This document shows positions 42,224 to 53,697 of a DNA stretch of 64,000 bases, piece by piece. Made by a program: the position numbers and the translations under genes. The stretch is from positions 3,968,001 to 4,032,000 of the forward strand of contig CM065648.1 of NCBI GenBank assembly GCA_033220425.1, read 5' to 3'. Under the pieces are notes generated by a model, which saw nothing but the letters and a program-made list of their open reading frames with translations, was not told the DNA's origin and did not search any database. The stretch comes from Lepraria neglecta. Taxonomy: Eukaryota; Ascomycota; Lecanoromycetes; Lecanorales; Stereocaulaceae. Positions within the stretch are counted from its first letter, which is position 1. Every line of letters starts with the position of its first letter.

Positions 42224-43484
42224 GGAAAAGGGATGGAAAGTCTCTTTAATGTATAACAGGTTGCCTTAGGACGTCAGTGCAGTATTTCTAAAACGACTAG
42301 CCCTTCGCGAATGGTCTCCAATATATGAATCAAGACTCCCCTTTCCTTGGCCAAGAAAATGCTAGAAGGCGATTCTAGAAACATGCAGCGTGCCGTTTCT
42401 TTGTCTAGATTGGCGATATATGGGACCCATGGGCCACCTCTTTAGCTAGCCATCCTTCCTAGCCTGCTATTAATTGCTACTCAAGCGGAGTAGATCTCCA
42501 CCAGGTCTCATTGAAAAGCTCGCTCAACGAACTGGGAACAATTACAGGCTGCCACAGGTCAACACAACAGCTAGGTTAGCGGGATGAAGCCTCTGACTCC
42601 GGTGAAACAGTACTGTGGGCAGGTGTATGGTCTACTACCTAGATAATCGTTTGGGCGCCGACAGTCCGAGCCTTAGACTCGAAACTCTTTTTTGTGCCTA
42701 TTTGTGACTCCTACAGCGCATGAGATTACCACCATCTCTGATGCTGTACGGACTATGGATGAATACCGAGTGGGACGAGGTCGCAAGCCATAGGAAAAGC
42801 TGGTGTGGACGGTGCCAAATTTATGGTAAGATCTGTTTGTGACACACAAGATAAGCTCGCCACCCAAGGATCGCTACTATGGAATTGAAAGTCTCGTGCG
42901 CCCCATGACCAGATCTCGGCCCTTCAGGAGAACGTCACTCCGTGTTCTGGTATTTTAAATTCGGTGGCTTCATCCACAGGCACCGCGTATGAGTCGTTAT
43001 CTGCAGTACTCAGCAGCTACACAGAGTAAACGCCACAAGTTTTGGAGTTTGAGCAACTACTGAAGAGGGTCAGCTGCTCCAAAACTCGAAACCCAAGATA
43101 ATGGTCCTTCTCACAAGACCAATAGTGGTGGGAAGCGCTGATTGTATAAGTAATACTGCCCAATGAAGGGGGATTTCAGACTCCGGCCGAGGACATGGTC
43201 ACGGTACCGGAGACTATCAGGTCTGTGTAAGTTGTGTGAGGTGGGACAGGCTACCGTAGGTACATAACGGTATCTCATTGTTGCGTCCTTCCATCCTTCC
43301 ATCATTCAACCACCATCATCTCAAAACTGCATTTTGCCTGCTCTTCTCCGACGGAGACGAGATACAACATATCTGGCTCGACTGAAAAGCGCTGGTGGCC
43401 AGCTCATCCAAAAGCACTCCCCTTTCTCTGCTCTAAGTACGATGATCAATTAGCGTACGCAAGAGCAACCTATTATTCGAACTC
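42224..43484. other. Intergenic, about 1.3 kb
   Basis: No convincing gene on either strand; frames at 42673-42867 and 43111-43305 are short. The last 150 bp should hold the RBR gene leader. Confidence 0.45.
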
Positions 43485-45185
43485 ATGGATAGGCGTCATC
43501 GTCCTTTTCGTGATCCCTACCGCGGTCAACCTGACAGAGACGACGGGTACGAGTATTATAATATTTACGACAGACAGGGCGGGATCCCAGGATCAGCGCG
43601 CCAGCCACCACCAAGAGCATTCGGTCCTCTGCCATCACGACGCCCTCAAGCATCACGGCCAGGTCTTCCACCACCACTGTTTGATGATAGACCACCACCT
43701 TCGAATGCTAGGGCCCTTCGAGAAGCCAACCCGACTCTATCTGGTGGCTCTGGAGCTGGACGTCGTACAGCAGACCCCTTGCCTAGGGCTGAGAGCTCTG
43801 GCGTTCAAGCCGGCCCATCTCGAACAGCGACGCACAGAGACCGTAATGAACGTGGCACTACTGGTCATCGTCAAACTGACCATCCTCGAACACAACCATC
43901 TAATGCCAAAAAACCGGGCGCAGGCTCGTCTCAGGTTCCGGGAAACAGGCCTGTGGAACCTCGTCGAGAATCGCGTAATGAGAGGACCCCGGTGGTGGCC
44001 CCATCTCGAGCTGAGGGAAAAAAGCCTGCAAAACCTCGCCAAGAACCAAATAACGACAGGGATCCTGACATGGGCCCGTATGGAGCCAGAAGAACACAAC
44101 CTGTTGACGACGACCGCGTGCGTGAAGACGTCGCGATAGCTCAGAGATTCGCTCAGCAATATCAGCAGCAATATGAGCAAGAACAAGAAGAAGAAAATCT
44201 CAGACTGATACAGAGACTACAACTAGAGGACCGGCCTCGTGAACGTCATGGGCCGGGACCATCTGGGTGGAGAGCATATGATGAAATACCCAGAGTATCA
44301 AAGGAACTTGGAAACACAAAGGGAAAGAGAAAGGCTAGGACTGAGCCTGAACCTGAGCTTAAGCCCAAGCCCAAGCCCACGCCCAAACGAGATTGTATCA
44401 TTTGCATGGACTCGTTCGATACCTCTGAACTGCTCTCTCCCTGCGAGATGAGCAGGCAACACTATTATTGCAACGATTGCTTGACACGTAAGTTCTTGCA
44501 ATGTCTCACTCACTGTGAGCTTGAAGTTGACTATGCTTCTTAAAAAAACAGGAGGATTGAAGAATATCAAAATACCTCTTGTCTGCTGCAACCCCACCCG
44601 ATCGATAAACATCGATTTGGTCGCTAGAGATTTAGACCCGGCTGTGGTGAAGGATTACAGAAACATAATCCTCGAGTATAACTCAAAGGATAAGTTTTAC
44701 TGCGGCGATAAGGAATGCTCCGCGTTCATACCGCCTGGCAAGGTTGACCGGAACGACGAAGGTGTTTGCGACAAATGTGGGAAGCGTACTTGTCGGAAAT
44801 GCAGAGCCATAGCACATCCAGGTAAGCATGCCATTTACTCTCTTTCCATAATACCAATGACAATGCTGACTCCGAGATCTTGCTAGGTAAGCGCTGCAAG
44901 AAAGATCTTGAAGCAGAAAAAGTCAAGAAACTGGCCCAGGAACGGGGCTGGAAACAATGCCCCGACTGCAAAGAGATGATTGCAAGACTAGAGGGATGTT
45001 GGCACATGAAAGTTGGTCATTCGATTCCCAAATCATGTTATATGAGGAATGCTGACCCGGAAGTCGTATAGTGCCCGAGCTGTGGTGCAGATTTCTGCTT
45101 CCGGTGCGGCAAAAAAGACTGCGATACGCAGCTCTGTTTGCCGCCTGCAGAGCGTTACGCAATGCCCGACCCCTTTGATATCTAA
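43485..45185 (+). CDS. RBR E3 ubiquitin ligase 1 (proximal IBR-RING2 isoform)
   Basis: Four exons (43485-44487, 44552-44821, 44887-45011, 45072-45185) give 503 residues. RBR ligases transfer ubiquitin through a thioester on a RING2 cysteine. The first about 215 residues are disordered and rich in Arg, Pro and Gln, then a Glu/Gln-rich helix (IAQRFAQQYQQQYEQEQEEE). RING1 is CIICMDSFDTSE...CEMSRQHYYCNDCL, the IBR has FYCGDKECSAFIPP and CDKCGKRTCRKCRAIAHPG, and RING2 has CPDCKEMIARLEGCWHMKC, with the predicted catalytic Cys in the GC pair, then CGADFCFRCGKKDC. The intron after HMK falls right behind the catalytic Cys. Directly downstream lies a second copy of the last two domains in the same splice phase, so this gene may have two alternative 3' ends. 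Target proteins are unknown; the site is probably cytosolic. Confidence 0.88.
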
Positions 45186-45269
45186 GGTAACTGTGAAGAA
45201 GTCTTCTTATTGTTATGCAGGGGCTGATTTGATTTGAGAAGGGACATGCTGACTCCAAACCCTCGATAG

Positions 45270-45837
45270 GTAAGCGCTGCAAGAAAGACACTGAAGCAGA
45301 AAAAGTAAAGGAACTGGGAAAGGACAATGGTTGGAGACAATGCCCCGGCTGTCGAACTATGATCTCAAGAGACAGTGGCTGCGGTCAGCTACCCTTTGGA
45401 GTCCTTCTTCACTCTTTGACAGCCCCATTTGAGTCAATCGACATATTTCAAGGGCTGGAAAAGCTTTCCGGCTCCTGGGAAATGTCTAGAAGCTCAAGGT
45501 CTGTATTCAAAAAATAATGCTGACCTCGACATGTTGTAGATCATATTAAATGTCACGAATGTGGCAAAGACTTCTGTTACAACTGCGGCGGGCATGACCC
45601 GGACTGTGGGCCAGTATGTGAAAAGGCCCCGAGCATTGGTTTCCACCACCGCCAACGGCATTCCCACAGCCCGATTATGCAACACCGCAATTTGGAAATC
45701 AACAGCCCAGATTTGCACCACAGCCAATGGGATTTCAACGGCCCGGGTTTGCACAACCACAATTTGGAGTTCAACAGCCCAGATTTGCACCACAGCCAAT
45801 GGGATTTCCACAACAAGGACAGTGGTGGCCGCACTGA
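45270..45837 (+). CDS. Duplicated distal IBR-RING2 exon set of RBR ligase 1
   Basis: Three exons (45270-45383, 45540-45613, 45670-45837) repeat the end of the preceding gene. The first begins with GTAAGCGCTGCAAGAAAGA, the same bases and phase as the proximal exon at 44887. It encodes KRCKKDTEAEKVKELGKDNG and CPGCRTMISRDSGC, then DHIKCHECGKDFCYNCGGHD, so the catalytic GC and the zinc ligands are kept. A 56-nt GTATGT...CCACAG intron leads to a 55-residue Pro/Gln tail with two near-copies of QPRFAPQPMGF. It has no start codon or RING1 of its own. Joined to exons 1-2 of the preceding gene (phase 1 to phase 1) it would give 542 residues. It could instead be a dead duplicate. Other open frames over the repeat tail are by-products of its periodicity. 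Confidence 0.65.
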
Positions 45838-48416
45838 TATGCGTGATTTGCCGGAACATACTTTCATAGCGATTGCTGAGAATATTGTCTAGACGAACGG
45901 ATGAAGAATTTAGGCTTGATGAGTAGGTAGTTCATGCGAATCCTTTACGTGAGCAAGACCTGCTTTGTAGCCAATGCGGAAGATCTTAGATTCAGATCCC
46001 AATCCAAACAAATTTGTCAAACGAGACTGCAAGCTTGCTTGAACATTTCGATGTTAGAAGATTACCTGCCACAACCAAGGCTTATTTTCTCATGATAAAC
46101 CGACCCACCTTATCATTCTTCTTCGCGCCTTTGCTTTTGGTGATTGTATCTCATGTTGATGATTTTGAAAGCTGGAATTGCGCCGAAAAGTTGGCAAGTT
46201 CGACGCTCCTTATTGCTGTCAAATCTCATGTTTCCGGCTCCTCGCCATTAGGAGAATGCCTTGGATTTTCAAATGACGAAGTTTCAGTATCCAATTTTCC
46301 CGCTCCTCACTGTTCAAACCCGGGATGTTTCAAACTCAGGGTATGGTTCAAAACGCCCTGAATTTTCGACTGGTGGAGTTTTGTTCTCCCAAAAACAAGC
46401 TTGCAAAGAGCCTCGTTCCAGCTCTTCTTGTCACGGCCAGTTATACCGGCCGGGACTCTCCATCCAGTCTGATCGAACACGCTCCAGGCCATTGTATGAA
46501 ATACTTGAGCTGCAGCTCGAATCTTATACCATTTTGCTATTGTTTCAGGGCTTCCTGTCTGAGCATGATGGAGGACCATCAGGAAGTAAGTTCCAAGGAG
46601 CAAAGTAAGGACCTGCTGGCAGCAGCAGCAGTCTCGGCAGCGTGGTCCAGCTGTGTCAAGAGGATAACATGAGTGAGAAGTGACAACGTACGCTGGCTTT
46701 GCAGTCTTCCGAGCGAATTGGTAATGTGGAATACGATCCTTGTATGCATCATTTCGATATTTCGCCTAGGTGGCGAGGTCGTGGTCTCTGTTTCGTTTGC
46801 CAACAGCAATGCTCCTTCGAATATAAAATGCCATCTTCATAGCAGCGTGCGTAGTTCCCGGGCACATCCTTAGTCCTCTTGTGTCCAGGTGCTTTACACA
46901 AATCAGAGAAAGTCCACTGCCCTTACTTGAGGATCTTGCTGGTAGCGGTAAGGCAATTTTTTGAGGATGTCATTGAGATTCTTCTTAGCGAATTTATCGT
47001 CTTGGGTGTTTTGAAAGAACTTTGCAGTGCACCGCTGGTCCAGTTCTGGGTGTTTTAATGCCAGTAGAATGCCTTGCATAGTTATCCTTAGAATGCTCTC
47101 CGAGCTCTTGACCGTCGGTGGAGAAATGTCGAAGTTCAGTGTAGCGGATTTATCGACCATTGTCCAGGGTTTCCGTGTTGGCGTATCACTAATGAAGAGT
47201 GTCAAAGCCAGGACCCACCCACCACATGGGGGATCGGACTCTAAGTCGTTGAAAAGTAATCTATATATATAACGTCTGGGAGCAGAGTTCGCGACAAAAT
47301 ATATGTCTTGAGAGCAGGAGAAAGGCCACAGAAGGACATATGAAGCTGTTCCAGAGCAGATTCGATGCCAAACGATACATCTCAGGAGCAGAGAATAGAC
47401 GGTTTGGGAAGTAACAGTCCTGTAGAATGATTGCACGTTGACTCGGAATAGACCTCAGGCAGTCCTTTTAAGATGGAATAAGATCTACGTTTCTGGACCT
47501 TTTGGCAAAAAATGGGCCGAATCCTGACCTTGTGGATGGCATATTAAGCCACGATAGTTTCTCTATGCGCTCCAACAGATCCTGCTTTGGTCCAAAATCC
47601 TGGTTCATTGCTCTTCGTTTTGTGATAGGATGGAGGTCAGCGGAGCTTAAGTTTGATAAAAATCCGAGGTGATACCCCTCAACTGTGATGATATCAACAC
47701 AATGTTTTGTCATGTTTAGCTAAGATTTATGGTGATTGCTCCGCGCAAGGTACTGCCTAGTGGACTGTCCCAAGTCAACTTGGTCAGTCTTCTCGTCCGG
47801 CCTTGGGCGAATATGTCGTGTCGATGGGTTAGCAAATCACGTTGTCATGCTGTGCTTTGAGTCACAGAGAGATTAATGTAATTTGAATCCACAACGGCGT
47901 ACTCCAGGTTGACTTTCTCTTCAGTGACGGCAGTCTGCCCGGAACGCAGGGATGATTCCCGGGACTAGAGCCTCGCTAGACCTCATTTGGGAGCCATTTT
48001 CAGGGGTCAGAGTCCAAGTGTCAGCGAGACGTCAAAAAGTCAATTGCAATGACGATCGACTATGACTGACTTTGGAGATCATACACCAGACATATGCCCT
48101 GACAAAACCATTATCGAGACTCAATCCATCCCCAGGAAGCTGATTTGCTGCCACTATGATGTTCTGGACCCTGAGAGTGGGGGTCCTGCTGCCTCCCGCG
48201 TCATGGAAGGGTCCAGGCATTTGTGTTAACGGTATTAAGCAAAGTGCCAAGTTGACCTCTGACTCCGAAACGCAACGAGGCTACGGTGATGTTGTTCTCC
48301 ATGACGACCAAACGGGCAATCTCAAAGCCTAAGTACCTCTTGGGCGCTGAGTGCAGCAAGGACTGTGTGGCGGAAATCCTTGTCCCCCACACCCATGCTC
48401 ATGGGAATTGTTTGAC
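45838..48416. other. 2.6-kb stretch without a supported gene
   Basis: Several open frames exist, but none was recognised. The longest is a minus-strand frame at 46903-47436 (177 residues; its second half, including ESILRITMQGILLALKHPELD, looks protein-like) with another minus frame at 47468-47713. They might be exons of one decayed or lineage-specific gene. A minus frame at 46307-46603 (98 residues, containing a WYKIRAAAQVFHTMAWSVFD stretch) is also unplaced. The part 47740-48350 looks non-coding. Confidence 0.35.
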
Positions 48417-51161
48417 ATGGAAGACCTTCAGACCAAGGGCGTGCTCCTAGATTCGATCGAGACCCACCGCAACCACCTCCTCTCCGAAGAAGAGCAACGT
48501 ATCAGTTCCTTCAGAAAAGGCAAATTGCCAGCCACGGAGCAGGATGAGGAGCGGGAGGCCCAGCTTGAGAAGCAATTGAAAGATCTAGCAGACAACTATA
48601 AATCCATCAGCGAGAATGCGGCTACCAGGCGGCGGGACAGTGCCAGAGGGGCACATGTTGAGAGAATATCTTTGGTTTCCTGTCGGGATTGGCCATTGGG
48701 AGCGCAGTCGAATGTCATACAAGAGAGTCTTGAATCGTCATCTGAGGATGATGAGCCTCTATGGAATCCATTGACGAACTCTTATGCTCACAGAGAGACT
48801 GGCTTCGAACCTGGACCGTCCAATTCAAGGTATCAATCGTATACCCCGCAAAGCAGTGAAGATGACTATCATGACATTTTTGAGACTCTGGTAAGCTTCC
48901 GTCCCAGGGCCAATACTCCAGTGACTAAGACAGGATGCTAACTTCATACTTTAGACAGCAGATTCACCACCCTCGCAAGGGAGCCATACCTCATCAAGCA
49001 CTTCGCCCCACCCTATAAGGCCCACAGACACCGGACTCAGTGATCATGAAAGAGAAGGCCCCGCAGCTCCACCAGCGAGTACACGCCTGGGAAGGTTTTC
49101 ACTTAATAATTTCATGTCGTGGATGAGTCCAAGAGTGAAAGGAGCCGTTTGGAGAGGAAAGTCATCTGATACACCTCCAGACAAGCTGGGCCCAGCTCCA
49201 GCAAGGGAAGAACGAGAGCGTTCTAATGGTAGTAGTAAGTCGCAAATGCCACTATCACATGCGAGCCGCTTGAAGAAAAGTCCTACACACATGAGGAGGC
49301 CAAAACCCCATGATCAACTCGATGATACGTACTTCATGCATGGTGCCCTCTCTACAGGAACGCCGAAGACTTCATATGATGGATTCACGCCCGACACAAG
49401 ATCATCTAGCGACTCCAGCAAGTCAGCGGCCCTGCTTGAATCCAGAAGCATCGATCGCTCCTTGGTTGGATCGACTGGTACGGACTCGAGCCAGTCTAGC
49501 GACGAACCTGCAACGGATCCAAGTGCACAAAGTTCCCAGGCAAGGGCTTCCCGGGGAACTGCAAGCGAGAAGAGGGCGAACGATGATGTTGCCAACGACA
49601 TGAGCTTAGAAGAAGAATCATCTGCAAGCTCGAGTGATGATAGTCAAGAAAGCGCTAGGGAGGAAAATAATTTTGAGGCTTCGCGTCGTGAGGCTATACG
49701 TCTAGAGTCCTTATTCAGACAGCAGGAACAAGACCGTGAGCTGGCAGAGCGTCTAGCTCGCGATGAGGACTTGGCGACCTCACTTCAGGATCTTGAAATT
49801 CGCAATGACGAGTCTTCCACCTTGTTGGCCATCAACCTTGCAAATGGCTTCGTCCAGGATCAGGGTGCTTTTGCCCTTCATCAACTCGAGGAACAGGAAA
49901 TGGCACTTCAATTCCAGAATGCGGTCAGTATGCAAGAAATACAGCTGCAAGCGGATATGGAGTTCGCTATGCGACTACAGAACGAGTCGTCCATGCTGGA
50001 GAGTGATCGCAATCTTGCGCAGAGACTTCAGTCAGGGTCCAGCACACCAGACTCTAGCATGGCGATGGGTTTCGATGACACCTACCAATCTGTCGTTCCT
50101 GAGACTCCTTTCCCGCAACGAGCAGACGAAGGCTTCGAAAATCCGGTACGTACCCCTCACTCGGTCTTCAGCAATCCTTTCTCTTCTGCTTTCGCTTCTC
50201 GAACACAGCCCATGCATTCACAACCGCGCTCATCGCGTCAATCGGGAATGGTTGGGGCTAAGACTCAGCAGCGTAAAGGAAATCAGAGTAATCAACCAGG
50301 ACAAGCGTGGAGAGGACAAGGGTGGAAAAGACAGGAGTGGCAAGGACAGGAGTGGCAAGGACAAGAGCAGAATGATTCAGCAGATATCTCATTTCTTCAA
50401 AAAATCCAGCAAGAAGAAGACCAAAGATTTGTACGAGATCGGGCTGAGGCCCAAAGGATGCAAATCACATTGCAAGCTCAGGACAGGGTTGCACAGGACA
50501 AAATCAAGGCGGAACAAGCGGCGATCAAACGAGAAGAATTCGCTGAGTGCCTCATCTGCACTGATGATTTTGACAGAGCCGAAATGGTGCGGCCGTGCGG
50601 ACATTGGTATTGTCGAGGGTGTCTGACAGGTATGAACCCCTATCTTTGGGGACTAGACCGTGTGCTGATTCCATTCATGCAACAGGAGCGTTCCGTAATG
50701 CCTACAATTCGAAGCCGAGGAAGCCTTTCCGGTGTTGTAAACGTGATTTATCCGTTGATCTCGTGGCGCGGGAGCTTGGAGCAGCATTCGTACGGGACTA
50801 TAAAGCCTCCGAGCTGGAGAGATCCACGCCAAACCCACTATACTGCAGTAATAAGGACTGTGCAGGGTTCCTACCGCCTGCCGATATTCATGGAGATAAT
50901 GGCACTTGCAGCAAATGTAGGAGTCAGACCTGCCGCCACTGTCGCTCCAGAGCACATCCTGGGAAGTTGTGCAGTAAAGACAAGGATACCGAAAAGGTCA
51001 AGGCACTGGCCAGTAAGCAGGGCTGGAAACCTTGCCCGGGTTGTTCGCATATGATCATGAGGAACGAAGGCTGTCTCCATATGACGTGCTCGCAGTGTCG
51101 TACGGAGTTCTGCTATAATTGTGGCTCAAGGAGTTGTAAACAGACGTGTACGAGAAGGTGA
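48417..51161 (+). CDS. RBR E3 ubiquitin ligase 2, long N-terminal region
   Basis: Three exons (48417-48890, 48955-50629, 50686-51161) give 874 residues. The start MEDLQTKG was chosen because sequence before it in frame does not look coding. Residues 1-320 are disordered and Ser rich. From about 350 to 480 there are repeated charged helices with a D/E-x-x-L-A-x-R-L-Q pattern (DRELAERLARDEDLATSLQ, DMEFAMRLQNES, DRNLAQRLQSG), which resemble ubiquitin-interacting motifs. A QEWQGQEWQGQE repeat follows. The RBR module is at the C-terminus: RING1 CLICTDDFDRAE...CGHWYCRGCL, then IBR LYCSNKDCAGFLPP and CSKCRSQTCRHCRSRAHPG. RING2 is CPGCSHMIMRNEGCLHMTC with catalytic Cys, then CRTEFCYNCG. The end is Cys/Arg rich. 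It shares the phase-1 intron after RING1 with the two neighbouring ligases but has no intron in RING2. Confidence 0.9.
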
Positions 51162-51573
51162 GAGTAAGCTAGTCGCATGGCCATCACACTTGCATAATCA
51201 TTAACAAGATCACTTCTAAAACTCATATGCGCCTAATCGATAGAACTTTGGTAGTGTATCTGAACCTTGTGTGTGACCTGAATAAATTACTGTAGAGAAG
51301 AGGGACGTGTCATGTGACGCGGCCAAGAAACCCTCCGTATGAAACCTTCTGAAGAAAGCGACTTCCGGGCTATGCACCACCTACGAGGTCCAATTGGATC
51401 GTCTAGCCACTGTGAACACCAGCACTCTCAAGAGTAATACGCGCCGAACTTGCTACAGGCCAAATGTCGAAGGCCAGTTGCGGCTGACGCGTCAATAGCC
51501 CCTGCTCTCCTCGAACGAGCCCCAGACCCTCCCTCAACCGATGTGCTCCTCAACAGTGGTCAAGTCCAAATCC
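51162..51573. other. Convergent intergenic region between two RBR genes
   Basis: 3' flanks of ligases 2 and 3; nothing else was recognised. Confidence 0.5.
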
Positions 51574-52993
51574 TCATCTTTGACAACCGCCATGACACCT
51601 CGTATAGAGGGCCCCGCAACCATAGCAAAATTGGGTACCACACCGACACTGGGACATCACGGAGTTAGCATTCATCATCAACACCTATGCAGTAGAGACA
51701 TGTCTCATGACTCGAGAAATAGCATCGACTGTGAAATGGTTAAATAGAAAAGTGCCTTACTGTCATGTGCAAGCACCCACTAGATTTCTCGACCATGTTG
51801 GTACAACTTGGACATGCTCTCCAGCCTTGTGCTGTCGCTAGGGCCCTTGCTTGTTGTGTCCCAACGTCTGCTGGGCACTCGGTTCCTGGATGAGACCTGT
51901 TTCGACAATGTCGACACGTGGCCGTTCTACAATGAGAGCACTGCATAGTGTCTGGGCCACTCGCCTGTGAAGGAGGGATGAACCTAGTACAAGATCGATT
52001 GGAGCAATACACCGCGTTGGGAGTTGAGAGCTCGAGGACTAGGTCGCTATAGCGGTCACGGAAGTCGTCCTCGAAAAGACCTAGCACATCTTCTATTGGT
52101 ATGGCCGTCTGACAACATTGGAACGGCGTTCGAGACTCCAATCCAACCTGGAAGGCGCCTAGGAATAATAATCAGCTTGTGGTGTTCGCTGGCTGAATGG
52201 CTCTGGCTTTCTTACTTTGGAGATCTTCCCGACAATACCAGTGCCCACATGGCGCCTCAATCATGGCCCACATGTCACCGGATTCAAGACAAACGGTACA
52301 TTCTCTTTCGAGGTCTCTCCTCCTCCGTTCCGCCTCTTCTGCCTCCCTTCGCCTGCGCTCTTCTTCGGCAGCCAGCTGAGCTCGTCTAGCTGCTACGGCT
52401 TCTTCTCTTGCCCTTTGCTGTTCTTCCAAATCAATCCGTCGCTGTTCTGCCTCTGCAGCAAGCCTTGCTCGACGACTCGCCGTTCGTTCCTCTTGCACTC
52501 TGTAGTATGCTTTCGACTCTTCCCTTATGATTTGCTCCCGCTCTTCTCTGTCCTGCAGGAAGAGCTCTCGCCTGGTCGTCTCACGATGGCGGGATTGATC
52601 GACGTTTCCGTCATACCATGCATCCTGCTTCCTACGGGACGTCTGCGCCCTCTCCTGAAGCTGCTCGTCATAATAGTTGGTCCAGAAGCCAGCACGGTCA
52701 TCTTCTGGTAATTCCTGTGCTGCTAAATTACGGGCTAGCTCGAAGTCGCGGCTCAGTTGCTGGTCTGGCACACCAGCCTGATACAGCCGATCACGTCCAT
52801 GCGAATTGCTATTGCTTGTCGAGCTTAGAGGCGGATCTCTTCTTGTCGCCCCGACATGTGCCATGCTGCTGAGTCCAAAGGCGGCATTTCTGGCCGATCT
52901 GTGGGAAGCACTGCTGCTCTTTCGGGCCACACGCCTGCTCTCAGATTTGCGGCCAATAGAGCTGTATGGATCTCGCGGCGGCAACGTCGTCAT
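51574..52993 (-). CDS. RBR E3 ubiquitin ligase 3, coiled-coil type
   Basis: Three exons (52993-52216, 52158-51761, 51648-51574) give 416 residues. The N-terminal 90 residues are Ser/Arg rich, then FELARNLAAQELPEDDRAGF and a long Arg/Glu/Ala coiled coil (EEQQRAREEAVAARRAQL and EEERRRREAEEAERRRRD) running up to RING1. RING1 is CTVCLESGDMWAMIEAPCGH then WYCREDL, which keeps only part of the usual ligand set at its end. The IBR has VYCSNRSCTRFIPP and CSHCRTATCRHCRNRSHPG. RING2 is CPSCTNMVEKSSGCLHMT joined across an intron to CRCGTQFCYGCG, with catalytic Cys in GC. The introns after RING1 (phase 1) and after HMT match those of ligase 1. It is convergent to ligase 2 and probably an older duplicate. 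Its function is protein ubiquitylation; substrates are unknown. Confidence 0.88.
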
Positions 52994-53697
52994 CTTTGGC
53001 CCGACGCTCAGCTGGTTCCGCTCTTTTAGGTGGGCTTCCGGTTGGAATGAACGAGAGTTTATAGACGACAGGATAACGTCTACCCATTTCTCCGTACTAT
53101 TAACTTACTCCTAGACACAGGCCCTTCTTCTGAATTAGGCTATCAAGAGTCCATAATGGGCACTAAGAGACTTTCAGCAAGAGCCGGTGCATTTTGGACG
53201 ACGCTAAGTAGTGCGCGCCTTTCTTTCGATCGCCGATCTGACTACAAGGCTGAAACGCTAACGACCTCTTTCTCGCCAATATTAGGCATAACTACATGTC
53301 CGGTGAAGCGAAGCCTAGACAAATCTGAACTAGTAAGGTCAATCAAGATAAGATCAGCCCACAGCGGTGAAACCCTTATGATCATTCGCGCAAATCGTCA
53401 CATTATCATCTACCCCGCATTAACTTCGCGACTACAAGTCTTGGGCTTCCCCTTTTGACCAGTTCGAGTTAGTTTCATAACTTCCTTGATCGCTTCTAGC
53501 CTTTTCTTTAGGCAGCGCTCCAGGCAGGCTGACTCCAGCCTTGCGACGTCTCAATATTCACAAAGGGTTCACCGGTCATGAATGTAGCCTGACCCTGCCA
53601 ACTTTTACTTCAGAATGTGATACCTTCACGCGGAGAGCGATGCCTCGTTCAGAATTATATGCTTTATCAAGCATTCACTGGTCGAGACCTCACTCAA
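52994..53697. other. Divergent intergenic region
   Basis: About 700 bp between ligase 3 and the collagen-like protein gene. A 100-residue plus frame (53156-53458) has no recognisable feature. Confidence 0.45.

Noticed and set aside
43510-44139. 209-residue ORF overlapping RBR ligase 1
   Set aside because: Alternative frame of the disordered N-terminal exon; the main frame leads into RING1.
45561-45869. Plus and minus ORFs with repeated TTANGI and WCKSGLL units
   Set aside because: The period of the DNA repeat keeps several frames open at once; only the frame reached by the 56-nt intron fits the RING2 exon.
49763-50626. 287-residue ORF in RBR ligase 2
   Set aside because: Out-of-frame with the 1675-nt exon that carries the UIM-like helices and RING1.
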